Part shown: positions 1 to 7,155 of the stretch, in pieces
How positions within the stretch are numbered: the stretch's first letter is position 1
How the letters are laid out: every line of letters begins with the position of its first letter
Origin: an uncultured Chloroflexota bacterium
GTDB taxonomy: Bacteria > Chloroflexota > Dehalococcoidia > UBA2247 > RBG-13-53-26
NCBI GenBank assembly: GCA_937860285.1
Contig: CALMBS010000178.1
Span: forward strand, 1 to 11,358
Length of the DNA: 11,358 bases
Reading direction: 5' to 3'
Notes under the pieces: generated by a model
Database searches by the model: none
Seen by the model: the letters and a program-made list of their open reading frames with translations, nothing else
Told to the model about the DNA's origin: nothing
Made by a program: the position numbers and the translations under genes

Positions 1-2190
1 GGTGCCTTCCGGGGAATACTTTACGGCGTTTCCCAGCAGATTGTCGATCACCTGCCTGATGCGCCTGGGGTCCGCCTCCAACAGCGGCAGGGACTTAGGG
101 GTCTTCACCGCAAACCGGTAGCCCTCCGCCTTCTGCTGAATGTCCTCCACGGAGTTGGCGATGAGGTTGTCGATGGACACCGGCTCCCTGTTCATGCGGA
201 AACCGCCCGCCTCCAGCTTGGACAGCTGCAGCAGGTTCTCGATCAGCTCCGTCAGCCGATCGCTGGCCAGGTCGATCTCCTTCAGGAAGTCGCGCTTCTC
301 CTGATCGGAGAGCTTGGCGTAGTGCCGCAGGATGGTGGTGCTGTAGCCCTTGATGGACGTCAGGGGGGTGCGCAGGTCGTGCGAGACATTCGCCAGCAGC
401 TCCGTCTTCAGCCGGTCAGCCTCGCGGAGGGCCCCCACCGTGCTGGCGTCCTTGTAGAGGCGGGCATTCTCGATGGCGATGCCGGCCTCGTTGGCGAAGG
501 CTATGAGCATCCGCATCTTCCCGGAGAAGGCCCTCTTCTTGGTGCTGTGCACGAACAGGACCCCGATGATGGTGTTCTTGACCTTGATGGGAACGCCGGC
601 GTAGGACTTGATGCCGGCGCCCAGGAGGACCGGGTTGGTGCCCTCGCTATCGTCGACATCGTCCACCAGGTGCGGCTGTCCGCTGGTGATTATGCTCCTG
701 GTGGCCCCGTGAGGCCGGGCGCTGATGGAGGTGATAGGGAGGTCGACGATGCGGCCCGTGGCGCTGCTCTGCCGTGTCTTCATGGTGAGCGAGTGTATGT
801 CGGCGTACTTCTCGCTGCCCACGCCCAGCGTGCCGTCCTCGTTGACCATGACTATGCTGGTGTACGACGACTCCAGGGCCGTGCCCACCTGCGAGACGAT
901 CTCGCGCAGCACCTGCTGCAGGTCCAGCGTCTGAGTGATGGAGGTCAGCACCTGGTGCAGGGCCGCCAGTTCCCGGTTGCGCTGCAGCAGCTCCCCTTCG
1001 GCCCTCTTGCGCTCCGTGATGTCCTTCACGATCATGATGAACCCCGTGGGCTTGCCGGACTTGTCTCTCATGAGGGCGGCGGAGAGCTCGGCGTCGGTCG
1101 TCCTTCCATCCTTGGTCAGCAGGGTGTACTCCATGTGCCCGCTGTGGCCCTGGTGGAAGGTCTTCCGCAGCGACTCTATCACCCGGGGGTGGTCGTCCTC
1201 GGCCACCAGGTCCAGGATGCTGCGACCCAGCAGCTCCTCCCGCCGGCCGTAGCGATGCAGGAACAGGGTGGCATCGTTGAGCTCCGTCATCAGGACCTGC
1301 AGATCGGTGACGATGACGCCGTCGGCGATGGACTTGAACATGGCCCGCAGCTTGCCCTCGGACTGGAGCAGCTCGTCTTCGATCCGCTTGCGCTCGGTGA
1401 TGTCGCGGAAGAACCCGATGTTGCAGTCCCGCCCGTTGACCAGGGCCTTGGTGGCATTGATGTCGACATAGAGGGTCCCGCCATCCCTGGTGGTGCAGGG
1501 GATGTTGGAGGCCATCTGGGTCATGCCTCCCGCCTGGGCCTCGATCTCAGCGGCAATGCGCCCCCATTCCTCGGCGGGGTGTATGGCGCTGCGGTCCATC
1601 CCGGTAAGCTCCTCCAGGCCGTACCCCAGCATCCGGCACATCGCGGGGTTGGCATACACGAACCTCCCGGTGGCGTTGTCCGAGACCAGGATGCCCTCCT
1701 CCGTGGACTCGAATAGGGTCTTGTACCCTTCCTCCGACTCCTTCAGGGCCTCCTCCGCCGTTTTGCGCTCGGTGATGTCCACCAGGCTCCCCAGAACGGC
1801 CATCTGGCCCTGGAACTGGATCGGGGTGGTGGTCTCCGTGACCCACCTGGTCTCGCCGGCCTCGTTGAGGATGCGGTAGTCCGACGGCAGCATGCGCTCG
1901 CCCCCCGCCGCCCTGGCCAGGTTCTGCTTGACCCTCTCCCGGTCTTCCGGCACCACCAGCCTCAGGTAGTGCTGCCCCTGGAGGTCCCCCCGGGTGCGGC
2001 CGGTATGGATCTGCATCCGGCGGTTGACGTAGCGGATGATTCCGTCGAGGACAACGTAGATGCCGGTGGGCGCATCGCCGAAGAGGCTGTCGAAGGCGTC
2101 ACGGGGCACTGTCGGCGGAGGCACGGCCTCGGGGCCGGGGCCGCCCGGCGGGCCGGACCAGGAGTCTGCCGCCCTTCCATCGCTGCTCAT
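1..2190 (-). CDS. Multi-PAS/GAF sensor histidine kinase, C-terminus cut by window edge
   Basis: A cytoplasmic signal-transduction kinase that should autophosphorylate on histidine and pass the phosphate to a response regulator not present here. The frame is open from ATG 2190 to base 1, giving 730 codons. Domains in order: PAS 1 (about 30-145), PAS 2 (153-270) and PAS 3 (281-397), each closing with a DITERK-type PAC motif; GAF (about 425-578); HisKA dimerisation domain (594-660) with H-box NVSHDLRTP, phosphoacceptor His604; then the start of the HATPase domain with N-box DNLLGNAVKY, Asn721. The G boxes lie beyond the edge. No signal peptide or membrane segment is seen, so the signal is probably intracellular (redox, ligand or cofactor bound by PAS/GAF); the ligand is unknown. 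The start lies 11 bases after the uvrB stop with only a weak Shine-Dalgarno, so translation is probably coupled to uvrB. Family assignment is secure; the signal is not. Confidence 0.93.
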   Translation of the reverse strand, partial: MSSDGRAADSWSGPPGGPGPEAVPPPTVPRDAFDSLFGDAPTGIYVVLDGIIRYVNRRMQIHTGRTRGDLQGQHYLRLVVPEDRERVKQNLARAAGGERMLPSDYRILNEAGETRWVTETTTPIQFQGQMAVLGSLVDITERKTAEEALKESEEGYKTLFESTEEGILVSDNATGRFVYANPAMCRMLGYGLEELTGMDRSAIHPAEEWGRIAAEIEAQAGGMTQMASNIPCTTRDGGTLYVDINATKALVNGRDCNIGFFRDITERKRIEDELLQSEGKLRAMFKSIADGVIVTDLQVLMTELNDATLFLHRYGRREELLGRSILDLVAEDDHPRVIESLRKTFHQGHSGHMEYTLLTKDGRTTDAELSAALMRDKSGKPTGFIMIVKDITERKRAEGELLQRNRELAALHQVLTSITQTLDLQQVLREIVSQVGTALESSYTSIVMVNEDGTLGVGSEKYADIHSLTMKTRQSSATGRIVDLPITSISARPHGATRSIITSGQPHLVDDVDDSEGTNPVLLGAGIKSYAGVPIKVKNTIIGVLFVHSTKKRAFSGKMRMLIAFANEAGIAIENARLYKDASTVGALREADRLKTELLANVSHDLRTPLTSIKGYSTTILRHYAKLSDQEKRDFLKEIDLASDRLTELIENLLQLSKLEAGGFRMNREPVSIDNLIANSVEDIQQKAEGYRFAVKTPKSLPLLEADPRRIRQVIDNLLGNAVKYSPEGT

Positions 2191-2201
2191 TTGCTGCCGT
2201 A

Positions 2202-4271
2202 TTAAACCACTTTGGGGCGCTTTTGGCTAGACCCCCTCCCCTTCCTCTCGCCCCCCGCGCGGCTGTTCGCCGCCGGGGCCTTCGGGCCTGCGGCGGTCAG
2301 CTCCGCCATCTCGTGCCTGAGCTCGGTGATCTTGTCCCGCAGGATGGCCGCCTTCTCGAACTCCAGGCTGCGCGCGGCGTCCTTCATCTGGGCCTCCAGG
2401 TCCTTGACCAGCGCCCCGATCTCCCCCCGGGACATGGGCCGGGAACCGGCATAGACGTCCCGGGTCTCGGCCACCTGCTTCACCCTGTCGGTGATGTCCT
2501 TGATGGCCTTCCTGATGCTCTGCGGCGTGATGTCGTGCTCCCGGTTGTAGGCCTCCTGAATGGAGCGGCGCCGCTGCGTCTCGTCCATGGCTTCCTTCAT
2601 AGAGCCGGTGATGGTATCAGCGTACAGGATGGCATGGCCGTCGACATGCCGGGCGGCCCGCCCCATGGTCTGGATGAGGGCCCCGGCCGACCTCAGGTAG
2701 CCCTCCTTGTCCGCGTCAAGGATGGCCACCAGGCCGACCTCCGGCAGGTCCAGCCCCTCCCGCAACAGGTTGATGCCCACCACCACGTCGTACACGCCCA
2801 GGCGGAGATCGCGCAGGATCTCCACCCTTTCCAGGGTGTCCACCTCGGAATGCAGGTAGTGGGTCTTGACCCCCATCTCCTTGAGATACTCGGACAGCTC
2901 CTCGGCCATCCTCTTGGTGAGGGTGGTCACCAGGCACCGTTCGCCGCGGTCGATCCGGGCCTTGATCTGGCCCAGCAGATCATCGATCTGCCCCCCGGTG
3001 GGCTTGATCTCCACCGTTGGCTCCAGGAGACCGGTCGGCCGCACCAGCTGCTCCACCACCTGGCCGCTTCTCTGGAGCTCGTAGGGCCCCGGGGTGGCCG
3101 AGACGTACACCACCTGGTTGATGTGCGAGCTCCATTCCTCGAAGGTCAGGGGGCGGTTGTCCATGGCCGAAGGCAGGCGGAAGCCGTAGTTGACCAGGAC
3201 CTCCTTCCGGCTCCGGTCGCCGTGGTACATGCCGCGTATCTGGGGTATAGTCATATGCGATTCATCCACGAATACCAGCCAGTCGTCCGGGAAATAGTCC
3301 AATAGTGTAGCCGGCGGGCTGCCCGCCGGGCGCCGCGCCAGGTGCCGGGAGTAGTTCTCCACCCCGGTGCAGTACCCCATCTCCTGCAGCATCTCCAGGT
3401 CGTAGTTGGTGCGGCTCTCCAGGCGGGCCGCCTCCAGCACCTTCCCCTGTCCCCGGAGCTGCATCAGCCGGTCCTCCAGCTCGACGCGGATGTCGGCCAT
3501 GGCCTGGTCCAGCTTCTGGGCGGAGGTGACGAAGTGCTTGGCCGGGTAGATGCTGATCTCCGCATACTCCTGCAGCAGCTCGCCCGTCAGCGTATCGACC
3601 TCTACGATCCTCTCGATCTCATCCCCGAAGAACTCGATGCGCACGGCCTTCTCCTCATAGGCCGGCTGGATCTCCAGGACGTCGCCCCGGATACGGAACC
3701 GGCCCCGGGTGAAATCCACGTCGTTGCGCTGGTACTGCATCTCCACCAGCCGCCGGGCGACCCGGTTGCGGTTGTGCTTCTCGCCCCTCTTCAGATGCTC
3801 CACGAAGCTGTAGTACTCTTCCGGCGAACCCAGGCCGTAGATGCAGGACACGGAGGCCACGATGACCACGTCCCGCCTCTCGAAGAGGGCCCGGGTGGCG
3901 GCATGGCGCAGCTTGTCTATCTCTTCGTTGATGTCCGTTTCCTTCTCGATGTAGGTGTCCGTCGTCGGCAGGTACGCCTCGGGCTGGTAGTAGTCGTAGT
4001 AGCTGACGAAGTACTCCACGGCGTTGCCCGGGAGATACTCCTTGAACTCGGCGCAGAGCTGGGCCGCCAGCGTCTTGTTGTGGCACATCACCAGCGTCGG
4101 CCTCTGCACCCGCTCGATGACGTTGGCCATGGTAAAGGTCTTGCCGCTGCCGGTGACCCCCAGCAGGGTCTGGTGGCGGCAGCCCTCCTGGAGACCTTTG
4201 ACCAGCCCGTCTATGGCCTGCGGCTGGTCTCCGGTCGGCCTGAGGTCTGTTTGAATCTGGAACTCACCCAT
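2202..4271 (-). CDS. uvrB: UvrABC system protein B (excinuclease subunit)
   Basis: UvrB is the damage-verifying helicase of bacterial nucleotide excision repair; UvrA loads it at lesions and it then recruits UvrC. The 689-residue product is the usual family length. Visible landmarks: Walker A GVTGSGKT (38-45), the beta-hairpin region [10 protein letters not shown] (91-100) that probes the DNA strand, [13 protein letters not shown] (141-153), the DESH Walker B box (336-339), [10 protein letters not shown], the motif V stretch with [11 protein letters not shown], motif [11 protein letters not shown], and a C-terminal UVR domain with [12 protein letters not shown] that contacts UvrC. The C-terminus is a short basic tail. 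ATG 4271 is preferred over TTG 4277: it gives the usual [20 protein letters not shown] N-terminus. The sensor kinase gene follows after 11 bases, probably in the same transcript. uvrA and uvrC are not in the window. Confidence 0.98.
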   Translation of the reverse strand: MGEFQIQTDLRPTGDQPQAIDGLVKGLQEGCRHQTLLGVTGSGKTFTMANVIERVQRPTLVMCHNKTLAAQLCAEFKEYLPGNAVEYFVSYYDYYQPEAYLPTTDTYIEKETDINEEIDKLRHAATRALFERRDVVIVASVSCIYGLGSPEEYYSFVEHLKRGEKHNRNRVARRLVEMQYQRNDVDFTRGRFRIRGDVLEIQPAYEEKAVRIEFFGDEIERIVEVDTLTGELLQEYAEISIYPAKHFVTSAQKLDQAMADIRVELEDRLMQLRGQGKVLEAARLESRTNYDLEMLQEMGYCTGVENYSRHLARRPAGSPPATLLDYFPDDWLVFVDESHMTIPQIRGMYHGDRSRKEVLVNYGFRLPSAMDNRPLTFEEWSSHINQVVYVSATPGPYELQRSGQVVEQLVRPTGLLEPTVEIKPTGGQIDDLLGQIKARIDRGERCLVTTLTKRMAEELSEYLKEMGVKTHYLHSEVDTLERVEILRDLRLGVYDVVVGINLLREGLDLPEVGLVAILDADKEGYLRSAGALIQTMGRAARHVDGHAILYADTITGSMKEAMDETQRRRSIQEAYNREHDITPQSIRKAIKDITDRVKQVAETRDVYAGSRPMSRGEIGALVKDLEAQMKDAARSLEFEKAAILRDKITELRHEMAELTAAGPKAPAANSRAGGERKGRGSSQKRPKVV

Positions 4272-4282
4272 GGACAACCCCC

Positions 4283-4311
4283 ATACTAGATCATGGGCCG
4301 ACGTTGCACAA
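4283..4311 (-). promoter_or_regulatory. Candidate promoter of uvrB and the sensor kinase
   Basis: On the minus strand, TTGTGC (4311-4306) is followed by a 17-base spacer and TAGTAT (4288-4283). The -10 box ends 11 bases before ATG 4271, which would place transcription start near 4276 and leave a leader of only about five bases. A GGGGG run (4282-4278) sits at Shine-Dalgarno distance but would lie outside such a transcript. No LexA-type (SOS) box was recognised. The rest of the gap back to the rsmG stop (4312-4489) shows no gene and no clear terminator. The match is moderate (3/6 and 4/6 to consensus). Confidence 0.4.
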
Positions 4312-4489
4312 GATCAACGGACTGACCACTATCGTTCTTGGCGCCGGCTGTGGCGTTGCGTCAAAACCAGTGTTACCCAAATCGGAGCTATGCCTGTATC
4401 CCCGCCATCAACCGTCACCCTTGAAGATGAGGCAACGACACCGGGACACCAGGATAGATGCCGGCCAGGCGGGCGCATCGCGGCGAGGC

Positions 4490-5239
4490 TCACCGAATCG
4501 GCCGCATGGCGGCGCCCGGGGCGCCCAGCGGGCGCTTCGCCGGCATGCCGGTCCGGCGGGGATAGGCGGCCGGGGTGGCCGCCGTCTTCTCCAGCACCAC
4601 CAGGACGTGCTGCTCCAGCCCTTCGATATTGACTTCCCGCACACCCCTCAGCCGGCCGCCCAGGACGTTCGCGGCGGCCTCGGCCTGCCCCAGCTCGCGC
4701 TCCATGTCCCCCTTCTTGTGGACCACGGCCAGACCACCTTTCCGGCAGAAGGGGAGCATCAGCTCGGCCACCGTGGCCAGACTGCCGACGGCGCGGCAGA
4801 CCACGAGGTCGAAACTCTCGCGGTACCGGGCCAGGTGGGCCAGCTCCTCCGCCCGCCGGGTGACCACCTCCACCCCCTCCAGCCCCAGCTCCCCCACCAC
4901 CTCCCGGAGGAAGGCGGTCTTCTTGGCCACCGAATCGAGCAGGACCAGCCTGGCCCGGGGATAGACCACCTTTAGCGGGATGCCGGGCATCCCCGCCCCG
5001 GTGCCCACGTCCAGCAGGGCGAAGCCATCCCCTGCCCAGGGCGCGCCCTCGAGCGCCAGGGTGACCGTGAGGGAGTCCACGAAGTGCCTCACCTGCGCCT
5101 CGTCCCGATCCGTGATCCCGGTCAGGTTGACCCGGCGGTTCCACCTCACCAGCGAGTCGTAGTAGGCCTCGAACTGGCGGACCTGATCTGCCGTCAGCTC
5201 CAGGCCGAGGCGCCGGGACCCTTCCTCCAGCTTCTCCAT
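4490..5239 (-). CDS. rsmG: 16S rRNA (guanine-N7) methyltransferase RsmG
   Basis: RsmG (GidB) uses S-adenosylmethionine to methylate N7 of G527 (E. coli numbering) in the 530 loop of 16S rRNA; its loss gives low-level streptomycin resistance in other bacteria. The 249-residue product fits the family. Visible: NRRVNLTGI (34-42) and HFVDSL (52-57) near the N-terminus, the SAM-binding motif I LLDVGTGAGMPGIPL (75-89), LLDSVAKKTAFL (100-111), VVCRAVGSLA (146-155), and VVHKKGD (172-178). The C-terminal YPRRTGMPAKRPL is typical, followed by a short extra tail. The open frame extends upstream, but the homologous region begins at MEKLEEGSRRLGLEL. ATG 5239 is chosen; GTG 5242 immediately before it is equally possible. 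No Shine-Dalgarno is visible. A -10 box ends 12 bases upstream, so the mRNA may be leaderless. Confidence 0.95.
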   Translation of the reverse strand: MEKLEEGSRRLGLELTADQVRQFEAYYDSLVRWNRRVNLTGITDRDEAQVRHFVDSLTVTLALEGAPWAGDGFALLDVGTGAGMPGIPLKVVYPRARLVLLDSVAKKTAFLREVVGELGLEGVEVVTRRAEELAHLARYRESFDLVVCRAVGSLATVAELMLPFCRKGGLAVVHKKGDMERELGQAEAAANVLGGRLRGVREVNIEGLEQHVLVVLEKTAATPAAYPRRTGMPAKRPLGAPGAAMRPIR

Positions 5240-5251
5240 CACCGCAGCAAC

Positions 5252-5257
5252 ATCATA
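5252..5257 (-). promoter_or_regulatory. Candidate -10 box of rsmG, very close to the start
   Basis: TATGAT on the minus strand (5257-5252), 5/6 to consensus, ends nine bases before GTG 5242 and 12 before ATG 5239. Transcription would begin near 5245, leaving a leader of about three to six bases. No good -35 box is seen in the very GC-rich sequence upstream. A perfect ten-base palindrome CCGGCGCCGG lies at 5288-5297 between this box and the divergent DUF2284 promoter; it could bind a regulator or be chance in GC-rich DNA. Confidence 0.4.
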
Positions 5258-5337
5258 GCACAGCCTCCGCCACCCGCCCGCACCCAACCGGCGCCGGCGT
5301 ACGGCGGTCCCCGCTGGCTTCCCGCGTCCGCAGCCGG

Positions 5338-5343
5338 TATGAT
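5338..5343 (+). promoter_or_regulatory. Candidate -10 box of the DUF2284 gene
   Basis: TATGAT (5/6 to consensus) lies 44 bases before the GTG start at 5388. Transcription would start near 5350, immediately before the GC-only hairpin at 5351-5376. The -35 region is poor (TGGCTT-like at 17 bases). It is divergent from the identical hexamer proposed for rsmG. Confidence 0.35.
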
Positions 5344-5350
5344 GGTGATC

Positions 5351-5376
5351 GGGGCGGGCGCCCCGCGGCCCCGCCC
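5351..5376 (+). repeat. GC-only inverted repeat in the DUF2284 leader
   Basis: GGGGCGGG (5351-5358) and CCCCGCCC (5369-5376) are exact reverse complements with a ten-base loop. The right arm touches the Shine-Dalgarno GGAGG at 5377-5381. If transcription starts near 5350, the hairpin would be the very 5' end of the mRNA. It could protect the message or modulate ribosome access. No T-run follows, so it is not a typical intrinsic terminator. Confidence 0.55.
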
Positions 5377-5387
5377 GGAGGCTGATC

Positions 5388-5948
5388 GTGGACATGAGGA
5401 TGGCACTGGAACTGGCCGGGAAGCTGGGCTTTGACCTCTGCCTGGATTTCGATGCCGGGCTGCTGGTCCCCGAGGACAGGATCAGGGCCTTCTGCCTGGA
5501 GAACCACTGCGGCGCCTTCAATGCCCACCACATGTGCCCGCCGCGGGTCGGTCCGCTGTCGGAGGTGGCTGCCCGTCTGGGGGCCTTCGAACGGGGTGTG
5601 CTCCTCCAGTACTCCCGCCCGGCGGACGTGGCTCATGACCGGGAGGAGGTGACCCGCACCAAGGTGGAGTTCCATCGCCTGGTGCTGCGGCTGGAGCGCC
5701 GCCTGCAGCGAAGGCGCCTGACCCCTCTGTGGGCCCTGATCGGCGGGAGCTGCCAGCTCTGCCGGACGTGCGCCGCCGTCGAAGAGAAGCCCTGCCGCCA
5801 TCCCCAAAAGGCCCGGACGTCGCTGGAGGCCCTGGGCATCGATGTGATCGGCCTGCAGCAGAAGCTGGGGCTTGACGCCGCGTTTCACCCCGACCGCGTA
5901 ACCTGGACGGGCTGTATCCTGATCGGTGGGGACCGGCCTAGTGAATGA
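5388..5948 (+). CDS. DUF2284 family predicted metal-binding protein
   Basis: A 186-residue soluble protein with the DUF2284 pattern; the family has no established function that I know of and is common in strict anaerobes. Seven cysteines form two groups: C36, C41 and C50 (CLENHCGAF then HHMCPPRVG), and C122, C125, C128 and C136 (GSCQLCRTC then CRHPQKAR). The family hallmarks CPP, GxCxLCxxC, CRHPxxAR and the SLEALGIDV segment are present. The cysteine spacing suggests a bound metal or iron-sulfur cluster, which is inference. The family cysteine often seen in the 'SMEACGIDV' segment is leucine here (L149). GTG 5388 is chosen because GGAGG (5377-5381) lies six bases upstream; ATG 5394 and ATG 5400 are in frame but less well spaced. 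The 3' end overlaps the convergent CoA-transferase gene by 11 bases. Confidence 0.85.
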   Translation: MDMRMALELAGKLGFDLCLDFDAGLLVPEDRIRAFCLENHCGAFNAHHMCPPRVGPLSEVAARLGAFERGVLLQYSRPADVAHDREEVTRTKVEFHRLVLRLERRLQRRRLTPLWALIGGSCQLCRTCAAVEEKPCRHPQKARTSLEALGIDVIGLQQKLGLDAAFHPDRVTWTGCILIGGDRPSE

Positions 5949-7155
5949 CCTTGTCGGACTCGAGCTGCGCTATCTCCTCATCTGACAGGCGCAGCAACTC
6001 CTTGAAGACGTAGCTGTTGTGCTCGCCCAGGAGCGGTGAGCGGTAGCGGATCTCGGTGGGGTTGTCCGACATGGCCCAGGCCGAGTTGGCGATGAAGTCC
6101 GTCCCGGTGGTGGGGTGGTCCACCTCGAGGTAGGTCTTCCGGTCCTGCAGGTGCGGATCGAAGAACCGGCCCTCGGTGTCCAGGCAGGGCGCTGCCGCCA
6201 CGCCGTGCTGCTGCAGGATCTCGGTAGCCTCGTAGTAGGTGCGCTGCGAGGTCCACTCCGTGATCAGGCGGTCCATTTCCTGGCGGTGATTCTGCCGCTG
6301 GTACCTGTCGGCGAACTTCGCGTCCCCGGTCCAGGGGGGATCGCCGATGGCCCGGCAGAACGCCTGCCACTCGTCCTCGGTCTTCACCGCGATGGACACC
6401 CACCTGTCCTCTTCCGCGCAACGGTAGTTGTTGTGCGGGCACATGGTAGGGTAGTAGTTGCCCATCGTCCCCAGCACCTTGCCGTTCACCACGTACTCCA
6501 TGACCGCCTCGCCGGCGATGCCCACCACCGCCTCCAGCTGGGCCATCTCGATGAACTGGCCCTTGCCGGTCCTCTTCCGGTAGTAGAGGGCGGCCAGGAC
6601 GGTGAAGGCCCCGTGCAGGGCGCTGTTGACATCGGCGTAGGCCTGCTGCAGGCCCAGGACCCGCTCGCCGTAGTAGCCGACGAGGCCGTCCACCCCCGCC
6701 AGGCCGGTGAGGGAGGGACCGTAGGTCTGGGCATCGCGCAGCGGCCCGGAGTGGCCGGTGGCCGGCAGGGAGACCATGATGATGTCGGGCTTGATCTTGG
6801 CCAGCTCCGCGTAGTCCAGGCCGTGGTTCTTCATCACCCTGGGGGCGAAGTTCTCGATGACGATGTCGCTCATCTTGATGAGGTCCTTGAGCAGCGGGAT
6901 GGCCCTGGGCTGCTCCATGTCCAGGGTGACGCTCCTCTGGTTGCGGACGCCGCTGTGGAACCAGGGGTCCCGGTCGGGCTCCTTGTCCAGGTTGTCCGGG
7001 GAGAGGCGCATGGAGTCGATCCGGCTGCGGGTCTCTATCTTGATGACCTCCGCCCCCATATCGCCCAGCATGGTGGCCAGGTACGGGCCGGCGAAGACCC
7101 ATCCGAAGTTGATCACCCGGATGCCCGAAAGCGGGTACTTCTTGTCGGTGCTCAG
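5938..7155 (-). CDS. Class III (CaiB/BaiF) CoA-transferase, catalytic Asp present, CTG start
   Basis: A cytoplasmic CoA-transferase of the CaiB/BaiF/formyl-CoA family, which moves CoA from an acyl-CoA donor to a carboxylate through a mixed anhydride on an aspartate. The substrate cannot be read from the sequence. Visible: GWVFAGPYL near the N-terminus, GDMGAEVIKIE, SDIVIENFAPRVM, GLDYAELAKIKPDIIMVSL, YADVNSALHG with the catalytic Asp (D175; codon 6633-6631), then KRTGKGQFIEMAQLEA, and C-terminal PLLGEHN. The Asp to GQ spacing equals that recalled for formyl-CoA transferase D169. The start is CTG 7155: no ATG, GTG or TTG lies between there and GTG 7116, and GTG 7116 would delete the conserved PLSGIRV strand. 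GGAGG (7166-7162) is six bases before the CTG. CTG overlaps the upstream TGA as CTGA. Length is 405 residues from CTG. It is the second gene of a two-gene operon with its paralogue. Confidence 0.92.
   Translation of the reverse strand: MSTDKKYPLSGIRVINFGWVFAGPYLATMLGDMGAEVIKIETRSRIDSMRLSPDNLDKEPDRDPWFHSGVRNQRSVTLDMEQPRAIPLLKDLIKMSDIVIENFAPRVMKNHGLDYAELAKIKPDIIMVSLPATGHSGPLRDAQTYGPSLTGLAGVDGLVGYYGERVLGLQQAYADVNSALHGAFTVLAALYYRKRTGKGQFIEMAQLEAVVGIAGEAVMEYVVNGKVLGTMGNYYPTMCPHNNYRCAEEDRWVSIAVKTEDEWQAFCRAIGDPPWTGDAKFADRYQRQNHRQEMDRLITEWTSQRTYYEATEILQQHGVAAAPCLDTEGRFFDPHLQDRKTYLEVDHPTTGTDFIANSAWAMSDNPTEIRYRSPLLGEHNSYVFKELLRLSDEEIAQLESDKVIH

Noticed and set aside
322..1716. Long open frame on the plus strand opposite the sensor kinase
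   Set aside because: The minus strand carries an uninterrupted PAS/GAF/HisKA protein here; the plus frame has no recognisable domain and is a GC-rich shadow.
2223..4289. Two long plus-strand frames opposite uvrB
   Set aside because: They mirror uvrB codons; their His/Val/Leu/Gln-rich composition is typical of antisense frames in high-GC DNA and they match no family I know.
4329..5144. Minus-strand frame overlapping rsmG in another phase
   Set aside because: Gly/Arg/Ala-rich low-complexity product with no motifs; rsmG in the correct frame explains the region.
5253..5888. Minus-strand frame opposite the DUF2284 gene
   Set aside because: The plus-strand frame has the DUF2284 cysteine pattern and a good Shine-Dalgarno; the minus frame has neither.
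7114..7116. GTG 7116 as the start of the downstream CoA-transferase
   Set aside because: It falls in the middle of the conserved first strand (SGIRVINF), has no Shine-Dalgarno at proper distance, and leaves 39 bases between the genes that encode a family-like N-terminus.
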